A DNA stretch of 64,000 nt, from NCBI GenBank assembly GCA_026874595.1, contig CM049317.1, forward strand, positions 14,128,882 to 14,192,881, in the 5' to 3' direction. A program made the translations under genes and the position numbers. Positions 35,472 to 47,599 of this stretch are shown here, one piece after another. The notes below the pieces were generated by a model. The model saw only the letters and a program-made list of their open reading frames with translations, was not told the DNA's origin and did no database searches. Position 1 is the stretch's first letter. Each line of letters opens with the position of its first letter. Source of the DNA: Sipunculus nudus. Taxonomy: Eukaryota > Annelida > Sipuncula > Golfingiida > Sipunculidae.

Positions 35472-38400
35472 TCTGTTTGAATATATATTTTGTTCCCCTT
35501 TCACTAGGTTGTAAAGAGTGCGGAAAAGAGAACGTCTGCACAAAATATATGTCTCGCTGTTTTATAAGAACATGTATCAGTATGTCATGAGAAGATGCTC
35601 GAGCACACTGCAAAGATCGTCAGTCTGAATTGGCGTAATTTGAAGGAAACGACTCTGAAATTTTGAAACGCCTAAAAAATACAACTAGTGAATGGACGTG
35701 TTTGAGATTATGGATAGGTCTCAGAAGAACGGAATGGCGCAATATCATATATGCCATAGGTATTATTGTCTTTTATCCTGAACGATATTAGAATTTTCGG
35801 AATAACATGGTATAAAATATAATTCTCAAATATGCGTTTTCAGCGATATCTCGGTGGGGATGCCGATTGACATGTAGTTTTGATTATGCATTGCTGAATT
35901 TAAAATACATTCAATAGATTATAACAACCCTTTGCTTTTCTTAAGTCGAGGGTTACAACTTGGTAGTAGAATACAAAAAACATCTCATTCCCAGTACTGC
36001 TTATAAAGCAGGCAGGGTTTCCTTCCGTCAGTGCTTGTATTCCAACTTATAGGAATAGAAATCCTCCATGAAATAGGAAAATAAATGAACGAAATTTGGA
36101 GGGCATAGTTCTATGGTGGTAGTAGCGACTGTAATTTGTAGACCTGCTTTGTGAATCTTGAAGTCTTGTGTCCATATTTATAAGATCCACATGTTCATAG
36201 ATTATTGTTATGTAATAAAAGTTAACATATTTATGTAGGCGCTCAGTTACGGTTAGAATTGCATCACTTAAATCATGCTATATTGATTATTTATTAAGAA
36301 GCTCCAGAGCTTCGCCGGATCATTACATGCCTGTACATAACCCCTTACAAGTCCACCAAGGCTTTCGTGTTGGGATATCGTTTTATGATATCTAAGGTAC
36401 TACGAATTATGTAGAGGTAGTATAACTACCGTATCAAGTTAAGTTTATAGCAGAGTTGGCGACACCTACTCGACAGGGTAAGTCCGTAGAGGGAAATTAA
36501 AGATGAGGTATCAGAATATTAAATCCTATTGGTACAATGGACGTGAAGAAATCAGTTGAGATACAGTATTCGTTTTACAAAGGTATGAAAGATTTCCTTT
36601 TAGAAATCAGTTGGGATACAGTATGAGGTTTATAAAGGTTTGAAAAATTTACTTTTATGTACATTATATTGTTCCTTCATTCCCTTGAAATTTCATGCAC
36701 CATAAAAGAAGAAGGAGGTATAAAGTTATTGTCCAATCACTGGGGAGAAAATGAACCTAACTCTTTTGGGGAATGTTCCAATATTTCAAAGACTGGAGGT
36801 TCTACAGAATATTCATTGAAGACTGTATCATGTTCTTCTGTACACACGATCGTATGCAATATAACCATTTTGAAAAGTAAGAATTCGTATATAATTTTTT
36901 TCAACTCAGTCGCGTTTATCTAAACAGCAATCGAAAGACTTGTAACATGCATCAGATTCCGACTCATATTTCCGACTATATCCAAATGTTATACAAATGT
37001 GAGAAAATGTGTTCTAACCTCACTGTCCTTCTGTGTCTGACCTCTTGATTATACGATCATTATACGATGATACCGTTGGATCTTTGATTGCGATTTACTT
37101 ATTAAGATAGGTCTGTGTATATTAATATATGCAGCTGTATTTGTATATTTTGCCTATTGCAGACATAGTATTTACGACAAATATCGAGCCAACTGCAACA
37201 TCTCAAAAGCCTAAGGATCATGATAAAGCTATTGGATCAAAAGGTACGCTAATAGCTTACTATGTATATGTGACTGTTGGGTGCTATTAGGGTTTTTGAT
37301 ATTGTTAATATTACATTTTTTATCTATTACAATTAATTACTTGTATTACTTTTATCATAACTTTAATATCAAATTTTGTAATTAGCATACCCCCACCTAG
37401 TCATCTACCTTACCCCACCCCATCCCCTCCAGGTGAAAACTTTAATATGTACATTGTAATAAAAATGGTTCTAAATTAAATACGAAATTTCATGTTTTTT
37501 TAAAGTCTTAAAAAGAAAAAGATAAAGTTTGAATAATACCGAAACACATAAAATACAGTTAAGCGCAATTAAGTGCAATCAATCAAAACAACATAAGCCC
37601 AGTAATTTCATGTTGACCAAGTCTTACATCAAGGTGATCCTTGGCATATATGAGAATCCGTCATGTTTATTACTGAAAATCACTAATCAAACTGAACATG
37701 GTCATGAGAGTTAACAAAAAGAAAAGGAAACTTCCTTTCATGTCACAAGCCAGTGTCTTGATTCATTTGAAATATCTTATCTGATGCCAACATCCTGCCT
37801 GTGCATCTCCTCATTATATAATTATTGAAAGTAGAGTGTAAATATAATCCCCCATTCTAGCACTATTCAGCAAGACATGTCCACCACCAAATGAATACTC
37901 GTCGTACAGGCCATTTAGTTATCTTCAGCATGTAGATGTTTATTACACCTGATAAACATTAAATTTTCAAACACCCAGCACGATCTGTTCAAATCCATGG
38001 TACTTATGCAAATAATGGTGAATACAAACAGGGCCTTTATTCACTCTCCGTAACATTACTAATTATCACATCAGATGTTATCACTATCAGACCATTAACC
38101 TCCGGACTACTCAAACAGCAATACTGCAGCAGCAGCACTGTTTATACTCAATTGACCATAGCTCGCAAATGATATTGTTTAAACTGTTCAATCACTGGCC
38201 CGATGTATACTGACCAAACCTAGGTAATAAATCTACAAACAGTCCCAGGGTTTGTGTACGTGTTTATCACCTCCAGCCATTGACTGGTGCCTAGTGCCCA
38301 CTAGGCTGCAAAAGCATCTTGCATGAACAAATCACACTACAGTTTGAGCCCTTCACTTTATCTCTTACCTGTTTAAATCAAGTGTTGTAAAAGAAAATAA

Positions 38401-41400
38401 TTGCTATTATTCAATTACTTGTGGTCCTATTATTATTATATTTACTACTAATGTGAAAACCTGAAATTTTCTCTCACCATTTCATATTACTTTTATCCCA
38501 TTTTTGTTTGTTAGCTTATATAATGTTGTTCATGTAAAAGGAAATGTATGTTTTCTCCTATTTTTATAATGCAGACAAAGTATTCCCTGCATATATCAAG
38601 ACCACTGCAAATTCTCTCAAGCTGAATGATCTTTTAAAAGATACAAGCCCAGAAGGTACGTTAATGCACTATTATTGATATGCATGATTTTATATAACCT
38701 TTTGAAGGATTTGTCTTTTAATAAATAAGTATAAAATGTTTGACAAAAATGCAGTTATAATGTGGGGTATAAGAAATATGCCTTAAAGATTTTGGATCTG
38801 GATTCAACATCAGTGACCTACAAGATAAGAACAATCAATAAAGCAAGGGACTTTGTATTACCTTTTATTCAGAATATGCTTAACATAGTGAAATGTCGAA
38901 ACTTTTGCAAATATTTGTATTAACGGTTTTATTCAAAATTTAAATGAGGACAATGAGTGATGTAGGAATAAATAATGGACTTTAGTTTATTTATAGGGGC
39001 TAAAACTTGGACTATGACTTAAGGCTGGTCAAGCTTATTGCCAGTATGAAAAAACACCGCCACCTTGGTCCAGGCATATTTAAGTGTATATTAATGCAAT
39101 AAAATATTAACAAAATTTCTGCTGTATGTTTTAGTAGTTTAGACGTTTTTCTTTATACGTGCCCAATGTTTTTCTGCACCTATTTTTAGACTGACTAACA
39201 AAGTTTCAATTGGCAAAATCACATAGGGTAAGATATAGGGATCTTATAAACTGCAAAGTTTCACGCAACGTCAATATTGTGCAAAGTTTTCATTTTTCAA
39301 GTTAAAGACATTGTAGTTACATTATCAGTGAGTGTCCAACTAATGGTATGGCTTCACAATAATGTAATTATTACACCTCATTACTCACTAGTTTGTAATT
39401 GTCAAATTATGCATATTATGATTTAAATTTAGCATATTATTGAAGAAAAAGAGTGCCCCCGGGGCTTACGTCCAAAAGGAGTTGAGATTATTTTTGACAT
39501 TAATATACTTTGATATTTGGTTATGTAAATATTCGTCTATACATACAGATTTGGCTGGAGTTCATAAAAACAAACAGTCCACTATAAGATATATTTAAGT
39601 GGTGGACACATATTTTCAATCCGGTCATAAGATGTCAGTAGGATTTCTAGTGATCTCGGTAACCTTTGAAATGCTGCACATGTTTTCCCTGTAATTTCCT
39701 GAAACTCGGACGAGTTGGAAAACTGCAGACTATGAGCTACATTTTGTGAACCCAATACCTTTTGTATTGTAAAATGTTGTCTTCAAATTTGATACATAAT
39801 TTTCAGCCCAGATCCCTGACGACTCTGACATGATCACATTAGTCAAATTATAGTTCATCATCTCTAGACTTACTTGTGCATGCGATTACATTTGAATTCC
39901 TGCACGTTTTCTCTCACTTTCAACTAACAAGAGCTTTACAGCATGATTTTGGATGAGTTCAGAAATTGGTAAAATTCCCGTTGATCTCCATGTGTTGCGA
40001 TGATCTCCTTTACAACACCAGTGACAATATGCTTGAACAAGACGCATCATTATAATTGTATATTATTATTGTTATTATTTTTGTTATTATTATTTTTTAT
40101 ATGATTTGGTAATTCAAGTCAGAATATTTATCGATCATTCTTGAAAACTGGCAAAGTCTGACTTAATTTGTGTTGGCAAAACAAATATCGGAATTCAAAT
40201 CAGATCGCAAGATCATTAAGACCTGTCCGGGAGTCAAATTTGAACTTCTAGGATTACAACTTGTGTCAAGTGGACGGACTAACGGACGACGGACAAAGGT
40301 TCATCAGATGAGCTAAAGCACAAGGTACAGATCTGAAAACTGCGAAACTGCAAACAAACTCGATATGAGTGGTTCAGAGCAAAAGATTACTATATATACA
40401 TATTAATATTTACTGATATTGGTATTTTTGTATGGAATATAGTTTTAGAATTTATTTTTTTACAAACAATTCAATATACGGGGTAATTTTGCCGATTATA
40501 TGTCTGTTTGAACTTATATTTGCAGAAAGAGGGATTTTTTCAACGTGGGGCCGTGACATGGTGATATTATGGTTTCACATTACCGTTACACAATCAACAT
40601 TGCTTACGGTGTTTCTCATTGTATATACGTATGGGTCTCAAGTAAAGCGAATTCTTATTTATATTTTTTTCACTTTATAAAATATACCGATACGGAAACA
40701 TTGGAAATATGTGCAGAATTTTAGGTCCACAAATTTGATACACTGCCTCTTAGTTAAATTTATAACAGATATGATATTTATGGTTCTTGACATTATAAAA
40801 ATAATTATTTCAGGATGTCTCATAATTGATTTAATAACAGGCTGTTATGGGGCTTTCCTGACCTATATATAATATATTTTCATTTCTATGATTTACGGAT
40901 AACTTTATGGATAATTTTGCATTGTAGGGTCGAAAAAAACGCTGCAAAAGGTAAGGTATTTTATAATGATCTTTCAACTGACATTCTGTTAAATACGGTT
41001 GCTCATACATACATCATTACACCGATGCTTACGACTGGTAACATTTGTTCATTTGCGTACAAGTGTAACTGGTTTTATTTTATTTTCAAAAATAGCAACA
41101 ATAATTTCAAATTTGTTAATCAAACCACTTCGAGTCAATCCTAAATGCTCCATGTCAACAACCCTCACTAACATTTTAAATATATAAAAATAATTGATCC
41201 ATAATGAAATGCACCTCAAACATCATGGAATATGACACGCTTATTAATATCAAATATGATTATAGGCGTGCATTCTGCAATTTCAAGCAATATTAAAAAT
41301 ATTATAGACATGCGACAATTTTATATTGGCGATGATTTTTGTCAAATTAAATCACAAGTCTGAGTATGTACGAATCGCATACTGTCTCGCTTACCATGTA

Positions 41401-43334
41401 AAACCTTATAAAAACGACACCAATGAGTTTGTGAGTTGAATGTGAGAAACAACTTGATAACAGTATCACTGGTCATAAAATCCTTGTGTCACGTGTTACT
41501 TGGTACAAATTGACCAATTGTTTCTGATGAGATCGTTTAGGAATAATTTATTTGTAATGTGTTTAACGACCATTCCTTTGCAGCCACCAATCAGAGGCGA
41601 AGTGAAGGAAAGCCGACTCATGGTATTAATCCATTTCTCAAAGGAAACAGTCTTATTCTTATTCATGTTCGATGGATTTATTGCATGTAAATAATGAAAA
41701 AAATGGCTCTCGCAAAGCGAGATGTTTATAAAATCTTTATTGGAATGATTTGAAATTATTTATCAGCATGATCTCTGGCAAAGACTCGCAATAGATGTGA
41801 AAATATACATATAAACAGCTGAATTATAAATGTATAAAGCTGTGTCTGTGACTTGTCCCATAATTTAATGTAGCCAAGAATGATGAGCCATTATTTATAG
41901 ATGTATGCATATGAAACGGTAAAACTTAAACACGCCATGTATGTCGCAGAAGAAATCTACAAAACCCTAAAATAATTACTTGTTTGCATGTGTATGTAGA
42001 GTTTGAAACATTCAAAGCGAACTTTTTGATCACTTTTGAAGCAACAAAACAGAGGTAACACAGAAGAGGGAGTACAACCCTATGTATTAACATTTTTTAA
42101 TTAAAATGATCGCATTTGTATCTTGGACATTAGTTGTTACACAGAACGTCTGTAAGAATTATTTTATTTTATGTGTTTGTACAAAAGGAAACAGTCGTCT
42201 GAGAGAGAGGTAAAGAAGAGGAACGTTTACCTACGGTATTAACTTTTGTTTCACATGAAATTATCGCATCCTTTAGAATCTTCACTAGTGCTTTCAGTCA
42301 TGCTGATTATAGCGATCACCTTTTGTCCATCCGTTAGGGAGGCACAAATCGTAACTGCAAAGGCTAAGATCATGAAACAATGTATTTTCAGAGGTTATAT
42401 AAAAGATCTCTTTGCAGAAATGAATTAAGGTCAATGTGACCGATATTCTCTGAATGATGGCGCGTGATATCGCACCCCAGATATAGAGTAAAATGCAAAG
42501 ACATAGTCTGATATCTCAAGATTGGCTGGATGGTGTCAGTTTCTCATCCGTGGTCTCATCTAGTGTCCAGAATGTTTTCGACCCCGACTAGTTTTATCAG
42601 TTTTTTCCAGTCCCTTCATCTGTCATGGTCAATATTGTCAGTCTCTGTCAAACCTTTTAGGATTATTATGACTTCCATAATCTTTGAAGTACTGCATATT
42701 TTTTTCTTCAAATTTGACAAACTAAATGTTTCCGACATGTTCACAGAAGAGTTTGAAAACTGTGGACCTTTAGTTTGATCTACAAGATCAAATCAGCCAA
42801 ATTATAATTCATTATCTTTAGAATTTCTTGTGAACCTCATAACATGTATTTTGTCCCCAAATCTATTAGACAAATGTTTTAACATAGTTCTCAGAGGAAT
42901 TTCAAAACTGGTGATCTTGATCTTATTCTTCTCTTGTACAACAGGTATAAAACAGTAACTCGATTCATTCTGCACATGTATGTTCCATTTCAGGGAAGAA
43001 TTCTTCTGACTGTGATGTCAGAATGTCAAAGGTCAAGATCGCAACTGAAGTTAATATGAATAAGGCATTTTGGATGATTATGTTCTTAGTGTGAATCTAA
43101 GGCTAAAATGGCATGTAGGTCTGCTGAACGTCATGGCCCATGGGTTAGTTATAAAACAGATGTATTTTAATCAGCCTGAGGAAGTCACTACGCTGTGCAT
43201 ACAGTGTGCATGTCCCGGGCTTGGTAAATGGTGTTAATGTGTGTGATTGTATGCCATACATGATCTTAATACACCTGTATTAATTTCTTTGTAGCAACGA
43301 GTCCGAGAAGAAGAGGAAAAGAACAAATAATTAA
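32575..43334 (+). CDS. Unit A: double C-type lectin-like type I membrane protein gene (multi-exon model)
   Basis: Nine exons form one in-frame series, apart from a broken third exon: 32575-32766, 33406-33528, 35508-35759, 36709-36876, 37163-37243, 38575-38655, 40526-40641, 40928-40950 and 43295-43334. All internal CTLD and stalk exons are phase 1-1 and multiples of three. The model encodes two CTLDs, a two-exon stalk, a transmembrane segment and a short basic tail ending at taa 43332-43334. AATAAA follows at 43468-43473. The signal-peptide exon was not found. A membrane lectin role in recognition is inferred from architecture. The third exon has two stops, so the gene may be a pseudogene or skip that domain. 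Confidence 0.65.
33406..33528 (+). CDS. Unit A exon: CTLD1, second half
   Basis: The 123-bp exon lies between acceptor catttcag and donor gtaata, phase 1-1. It reads NWPADENCGLVHV...NPC...DHLCDIS, giving the W, C2, C3 and C4 positions of the CTLD core. Together with the preceding exon it makes a compact CTLD of about 105 residues. No EPN or QPD sugar-binding triplet is visible. Confidence 0.75.
35409..35468. repeat. (TA)n microsatellite
   Basis: About 30 TA units ending 40 bases before the broken CTLD2 exon of unit A. Confidence 0.95.
35508..35759 (+). pseudogene. Unit A exon: CTLD2, first half, with two stops
   Basis: Acceptor tcactag and donor gtatta bound a 252-bp, phase 1-1 segment that aligns with the exon at 57172-57426. 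It reads CKECGKENVC, then EDARAHCKDRQSELA, EGNDSEILKRL and LRLWIGLRRTEW, all CTLD landmarks. A tga stands just before EDARAHC, where a Trp is common in CTLDs, and a taa interrupts SELA-FEG. Splice sites and length are kept, so decay by substitution looks recent or the exon is skipped. Confidence 0.75.
36709..36876 (+). CDS. Unit A exon: CTLD2, second half, with an EPN motif
   Basis: The 168-bp, phase 1-1 exon lies between acceptor cataaaag and donor gtaaga. It reads NHWGENEPNSFGECSNIS and ends VSCSSVHTIVCNI, giving C2, C3 and C4. WGENEPN matches the W-x-x-x-EPN motif of Ca2+-dependent mannose-type CTLDs, the only such motif found in the cluster. Sugar binding is inference and depends on the broken partner exon being repaired or replaced. 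Confidence 0.75.
37163..37243 (+). CDS. Unit A exon: stalk 1 (81 bp)
   Basis: Acceptor tattgcag and donor gtacgc bound a symmetric phase 1-1 exon of 27 codons reading DIVFTTNIEPTATSQKPKDH. It is polar, Thr/Lys-rich and lacks Cys, as expected for a spacer between lectin domain and membrane. Confidence 0.65.
38575..38655 (+). CDS. Unit A exon: stalk 2 (81 bp), duplicate of stalk 1
   Basis: Acceptor aatgcag and donor gtacgt bound another phase 1-1 exon of exactly 81 bp, reading DKVFPAYIKTTANSLKLNDL. Alignment with 37163-37243 shows shared D-x-VF, TTA/ATS and flanking gcag|aca and ag|gtacg splice contexts, so the two arose by exon duplication. Confidence 0.65.
40526..40641 (+). CDS. Unit A exon: transmembrane segment
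   Basis: Acceptor tttgcag and donor gtaaag bound a 116-bp exon entering in phase 1 and leaving in phase 0. It reads WGRDMVILWFHITVTQST, then LLTVFLIVYTYGSQ. The hydrophobic run of about 24 residues is a plausible single-pass membrane helix, though it contains His and Gln. Confidence 0.55.
40928..40950 (+). CDS. Unit A micro-exon: basic membrane-proximal segment
   Basis: The 23-bp exon between attgtag and gtaagg reads GRKKRCK in phase 0, leaving in phase 2. A Lys/Arg cluster right after a transmembrane exon is the usual cytoplasmic stop-transfer signal, which supports the topology. Confidence 0.5.
43295..43334 (+). CDS. Unit A exon: C-terminal tail
   Basis: After acceptor ctttgtag, entering in phase 2, the exon reads SNESEKKRKRTNN and then taa. 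The phase matches the micro-exon donor. Alternative acceptors near 41588 and 42188 would also give short Lys-rich tails, so the exact last exon is uncertain. Confidence 0.4.
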
Positions 43335-43467
43335 TGGCTTATTAATATATCAAGAGAAATCATGGGATTAATTATTTGACATAATTGAAAGAAAATACGG
43401 AAATACATGAATTCATCTTTATGGTCATTAAATTTTGGCCTGCCACGTACTAACACAATTGTTATTA

Positions 43468-43473
43468 AATAAA
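43468..43473 (+). terminator. Candidate polyadenylation signal of unit A
   Basis: AATAAA lies 134 bases after the predicted stop, a reasonable distance for a short 3' UTR. The surrounding AT-richness makes chance occurrence possible. Confidence 0.35.
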
Positions 43474-44257
43474 AATAATGTTTACACATTTCGAAGGTAC
43501 AGGTCTACAGTAAGGTGTAAATTGTATAAATATTTCGATGGAATGAACAACTTGAAAACAACATGATGATCAGACTCCATTTTTGATAAATTCATTATTC
43601 TGAAATTTGGTACTGCAAGCTTCAATTTATCCATATTGTACTTACAATTAAGGGTACATGTGCGAGTGTGTGCGATATATCCAGTCGATAGAATATTCCA
43701 TTCCAGGAGGTACAACCCCATCAAGTCACATGGTCAGATAGTTTACTGTGTGTAACCAAGATAAGAATAGAGAATGTTTGGGGAAGAACAGGGTACCGTG
43801 TCGGTCCAATGACCGATAAAATAATATGTGAAGAGGGGGTTGAAAATTAAGCAATACTGTTTTTGTAAGATGTTTGTTAGTTTTTAGAAAGAGTAGGTTT
43901 GACGCAGGTTTTTAGAGATAGAATTTTCATTTATGGGCTACACAGCTATATACTGCATATTTTAACATTTTGCATGTTTTCACTTTAAAATATGAAAATG
44001 GAGTCTGAAGAATAAACATCTTAAACATTTCGAATGGTTAAATGTTTTTAAACATCTTATTTTCTACAGATCTTATATTTTTTTAACGTTTCGGACCCTT
44101 TGGACTTATCTTACTAGTCTTCTTATTATTACTCATTACTCAACCCCTTTTCCACATATCATATAATCGCTTATTGGACCACCACGGTGCCCCTGTTCTT
44201 CCTCAAAGGTTGTCTTCTATTATCAGGCATACTGACAATAAACATAACTACTAGTAT

Positions 44258-44405
44258 ATGTGTCTGAAGTATTGGTGTGTACGCTTTAATAAACTTAGCA
44301 AGAAATGGTTTTCGTTTTTTAAGTTTACCAGGTCTATATTTATTTTAGCTGCTTTATCTATCATTGAAACCTCCCTAGCACCCGTATTCACACGCACGTT
44401 CAAAG
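44258..44405 (+). CDS. Candidate signal-peptide exon of unit B
   Basis: From the ATG at 44258 the frame has a basic N-terminal part, then the hydrophobic run SIFILAALSIIETSLA and APVFTRTFK, before a good donor ag|gtaaat at 44406. The exon ends in phase 1, which is what the first CTLD exon of unit B (49835) needs. A cleavage after SLA is plausible. The long N-region before the hydrophobic core is atypical, and 5.4 kb separates it from the next exon. Confidence 0.4.
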
Positions 44406-45415
44406 GTAAATGTTATTTAGTTGCCAATTGTCGCTATTTCGGAACAGGAAGTATTAAATATTTCCCAAAAGAGATATCATCCGGGTGTTCCAAGTATTAA
44501 TAATTATGATTAACACTGCATATAAACGTTCCCCACTGCCTGAGTTTTATTTGAATGGATATATTAAACATAAAATAGTTCATATTATACATTATTAGAT
44601 GGACCAAATTATATTCTGTGGAAAAGGAGGAAGTAATTAGTACATGATTGCACACAAAATAAGTTATGTAAACTGCCACATATTCTGGTGAGTTCTCATA
44701 AATTATTTTGTCCGACGCTACATTTCTCTGCTTGGTAGGGCCGATATCTAATGACATAATCATAGCACATGTACATGGTCCTTATCATGAGGTGTATTTT
44801 TTCTTTATAAAAACCTTTGGAATATATTCAACTTACTGATAAAGAAACTATTGGATTACCCAAACGGAATATGAAGTCTGAAAAGTATTTGTGTTGTCTG
44901 CTTCAGCTGTAAATAAATCTCACCAACTCAAATGGGAACTACATCAACACCTCCAGAGGTAGACGTTTTTACTCAATCATTCTGAATTTTGGATATTTTG
45001 ATCATGCCCCTTGGTATTACTAGTTGATATAAGTGATACGTTGCCGTTAAACTTCAGATATATTTACAGTATGTGCTGGCTCCAATGCCAACCGCGCTAT
45101 TGTAGAGCGTTCTTGATGTGTATGTTTTAGCCCCATAATAAGAAGGTCATTCACAGTGTTAACCTAAACTAACTCGAAATGTTAACATAATTAGTAAAAA
45201 AAAGTATATTGAGGGAAACAAGGATCTCTCCCCTCCACCCACCGCGCAATTTATACCACCATTTTTACCCTATCACACTTCAGTCTACTCCGAGTTGGAA
45301 TCAAAATAGTTACATAACATACAAAATGTAAGAAGTTTCTCTATCCGAAGATTCCATTCTCGACTTCTCCTTTCTATTTTGTTAAGTTCATTGTTTAAAC
45401 GATCGTTCAATTCTT
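44406..45415. other. Non-coding stretch
   Basis: Presumed intron of unit B. I see no feature in it. Confidence 0.4.
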
Positions 45416-45900
45416 CAATCATCTTGTCCTTGTTTTCATTAACTTTTTCAACTGTGGGACCTCTTTCTCTAAGTCTTTTATCTTCTTATAATCATTTTGT
45501 TTATATGTCTGTACTTTGTCAGTACTCTCACTCACAGGGGCTACACTGGATTCTAAGTCTGTTATGCGGCGGTTCATTTGTTTATTTTCTTCTGACAGTG
45601 TTTCAAATCTTGCCAATATATCAGTTCGAAGGTTACTTATCTGCTTTTCCAGGGCATCCTGGGAATCCTAAATATATGTTTCATCTCTGCCTTTGTATCC
45701 TGAATATTATAGCGTCCCTGTTCATCACTGTCCTCTAGACTGCTCATTTTGCGTGGCGTATCTGGAACGTTTTCGTCCGCCTTACTATATTTTTTGACGA
45801 CTTTTTCATATATTTGTCAATGTCTACGCTAGTAGTATCACTCCGTTTTGATTTTCTCGCACGGGTACGTGTCTTAACGGTCACAATTTTTTAACAGTGC
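45416..45900 (-). pseudogene. Coiled-coil ORF1-like LINE relic
   Basis: Minus-strand frames read basic text followed by SSLEDSDEQGRYNIQDTKAE and, after a frameshift near 45660, FETLSEENKQMNRRITDLES and KKIKDLEKEVPQLKKL. The heptad-like Leu/Ile spacing indicates a coiled coil. Such basic plus coiled-coil proteins are common as first ORFs of invertebrate LINEs. No matching RT is adjacent, so the assignment is inference. Confidence 0.45.
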
Positions 45901-47380
45901 CACTTATTGCGGAGCATCCCCACAACACGTCTTTACCGCGCAGCCATAACACCGGAAGTCCTGATAAGCAAGAGACTTCAGAGTGCAGGTGGAAGCAAGA
46001 AGTCTGCAGCAACTACTAGGGTCTTCGGGCCGCAGGTGGACTGTCTAGGCTTGTATGTAGGCAGTTATCAGCATTCTCTAGGCAGCATGCGTCTTAATGG
46101 CCGGGCGATAAGGGGTAACAGCTGGGTTTCGTTGAGACTGTTCTCTAAGTTGCGGCTCCTTAAATACCTAACGGCACTGGGGCTACATAAGATGGTATAA
46201 CCACAAGGGCTATAATTATTTTGTAGTGTATGCACAGTATGTATAGTGTCTGGTGTTGTAGTGTAGTGAAGTGTAGCTGCTTTGTCTTCTCGCTTTCAGC
46301 TGCAGCCTCCATCTAAGTCTCCTCGTCGAAAGGAAGGCCGAGTGCGTAAGCATGACCATGGAAACTGGGTACCCAACGGGCACAGACTAAACTGTGAGAT
46401 ATCTCGGAGCAGGTTTGAGCCCAACTGGCATTTGGACGCACCTGGCACTTACTATTCAACTCTCCGCTGCCTTGTTTGGAAAGTCTTTTTTTGGTAAAGG
46501 CTAGGGATGAGGTATACCCTTAAACAGCCTCACTGCCTTGTGATATAAAAGGCTGAGGAAAACAAGCCTTGCAGGAATAGCCTCGTAGGCGGTTCCTTGT
46601 TTCAATTGGGCAAGGTTCCGACAACTCCTGCCGCCTGATTCATCTCCAACTGTCTTAACCACGTTTTGCCTCTAGATTCAGATGTCTCAGGACGAGATAG
46701 TGTTGAGAGCAAGCTCCCCTTACTTTATACCAAGTCACGCGGAAGTCATGACATATCCAGCAGTAGTTGAAAGTTCACCTGAAGTCCTATGGCGATGGGG
46801 GAGCGATGACTTACACTGGAAGCTGCAGTCGTGAACCTCCTCACAGGCTTCTCAGGACACAGGGTCTTCTTTCACTGACCGAATCAGCGGTGGAACCCTG
46901 CAGTGCCCTGCTCGCCTCAGTTAATGATCGCCTCATGGCGTTACAACATAAGGGAAGAACAAGAATGCTACACTGATCATATGCAGCTTTTACGAAAAAA
47001 CCCAGACAATATCAATGACACGTTTTACCAACAGCAGTTACTACCGTACATGTCTTGGTTATTTAATGCCTGAGCCACAAACTGGGTGAGCAGCAGGGGT
47101 AACTGATACTCCCAGCTGCTGGAAGGGTGTAGTTGCCTAGCAACCACAGCGTCCAGTGTAGCTGGAGTATGGTATTTCTTTTAAAATATGCTTGATTTGA
47201 CCACAATCAGAATTCGTCCAATCAACCCAATCTTAACAACTTTATTAATTAACCTATCAAAACATGTAACTGATCGCCCAGTTAGACAGATACATGTGCC
47301 AAAAAAGGCATGAGACAGGGGCTTACAAAACGGGGTATCAATCAAGGTACCAGGTAAACAGTCTGGACAGTTAAGGGGTA
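45901..47380. other. GC-richer non-coding block
   Basis: Base composition is visibly higher in G+C than the flanks, without conserved coding text. It may be the 5' region of the LINE relic on the minus strand or another old repeat. Confidence 0.35.
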
Positions 47381-47384
47381 AAAC

Positions 47385-47480
47385 GCTCGGATATTTTCAG
47401 CTGGCGACCCGGGATCGAGGTTGTAGTTGCCCGTACAAGGCCGGTGTTTTCTCCGGGTTCTTTGGTTTCCTCCACCTGTA
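47385..47480 (+). repeat. SINE-like conserved segment
   Basis: The text ggcgacccgggatcgaggtt followed by ggtgttttctccgggttct and ggtttcctccacc resembles the conserved tail seen in several invertebrate SINEs. This is recognition from memory and no clear tRNA-like A and B boxes were defined. Confidence 0.3.
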
Positions 47481-47599
47481 CAGTCTACTAAACGCCAAAA
47501 TTTGGGCCATGGAGAGTGGCGCGATTAGTTATAATAACTATTTGTACAATCCATTTAAAATAAATAACTTTATATTAAAACTAAACTTGACATTTTTAC

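Noticed and set aside
42246-42428. 60-residue frame with a signal-like hydrophobic segment
   Set aside because: No donor in a useful phase and it lies after the membrane exon of unit A, so it does not fit either gene model.
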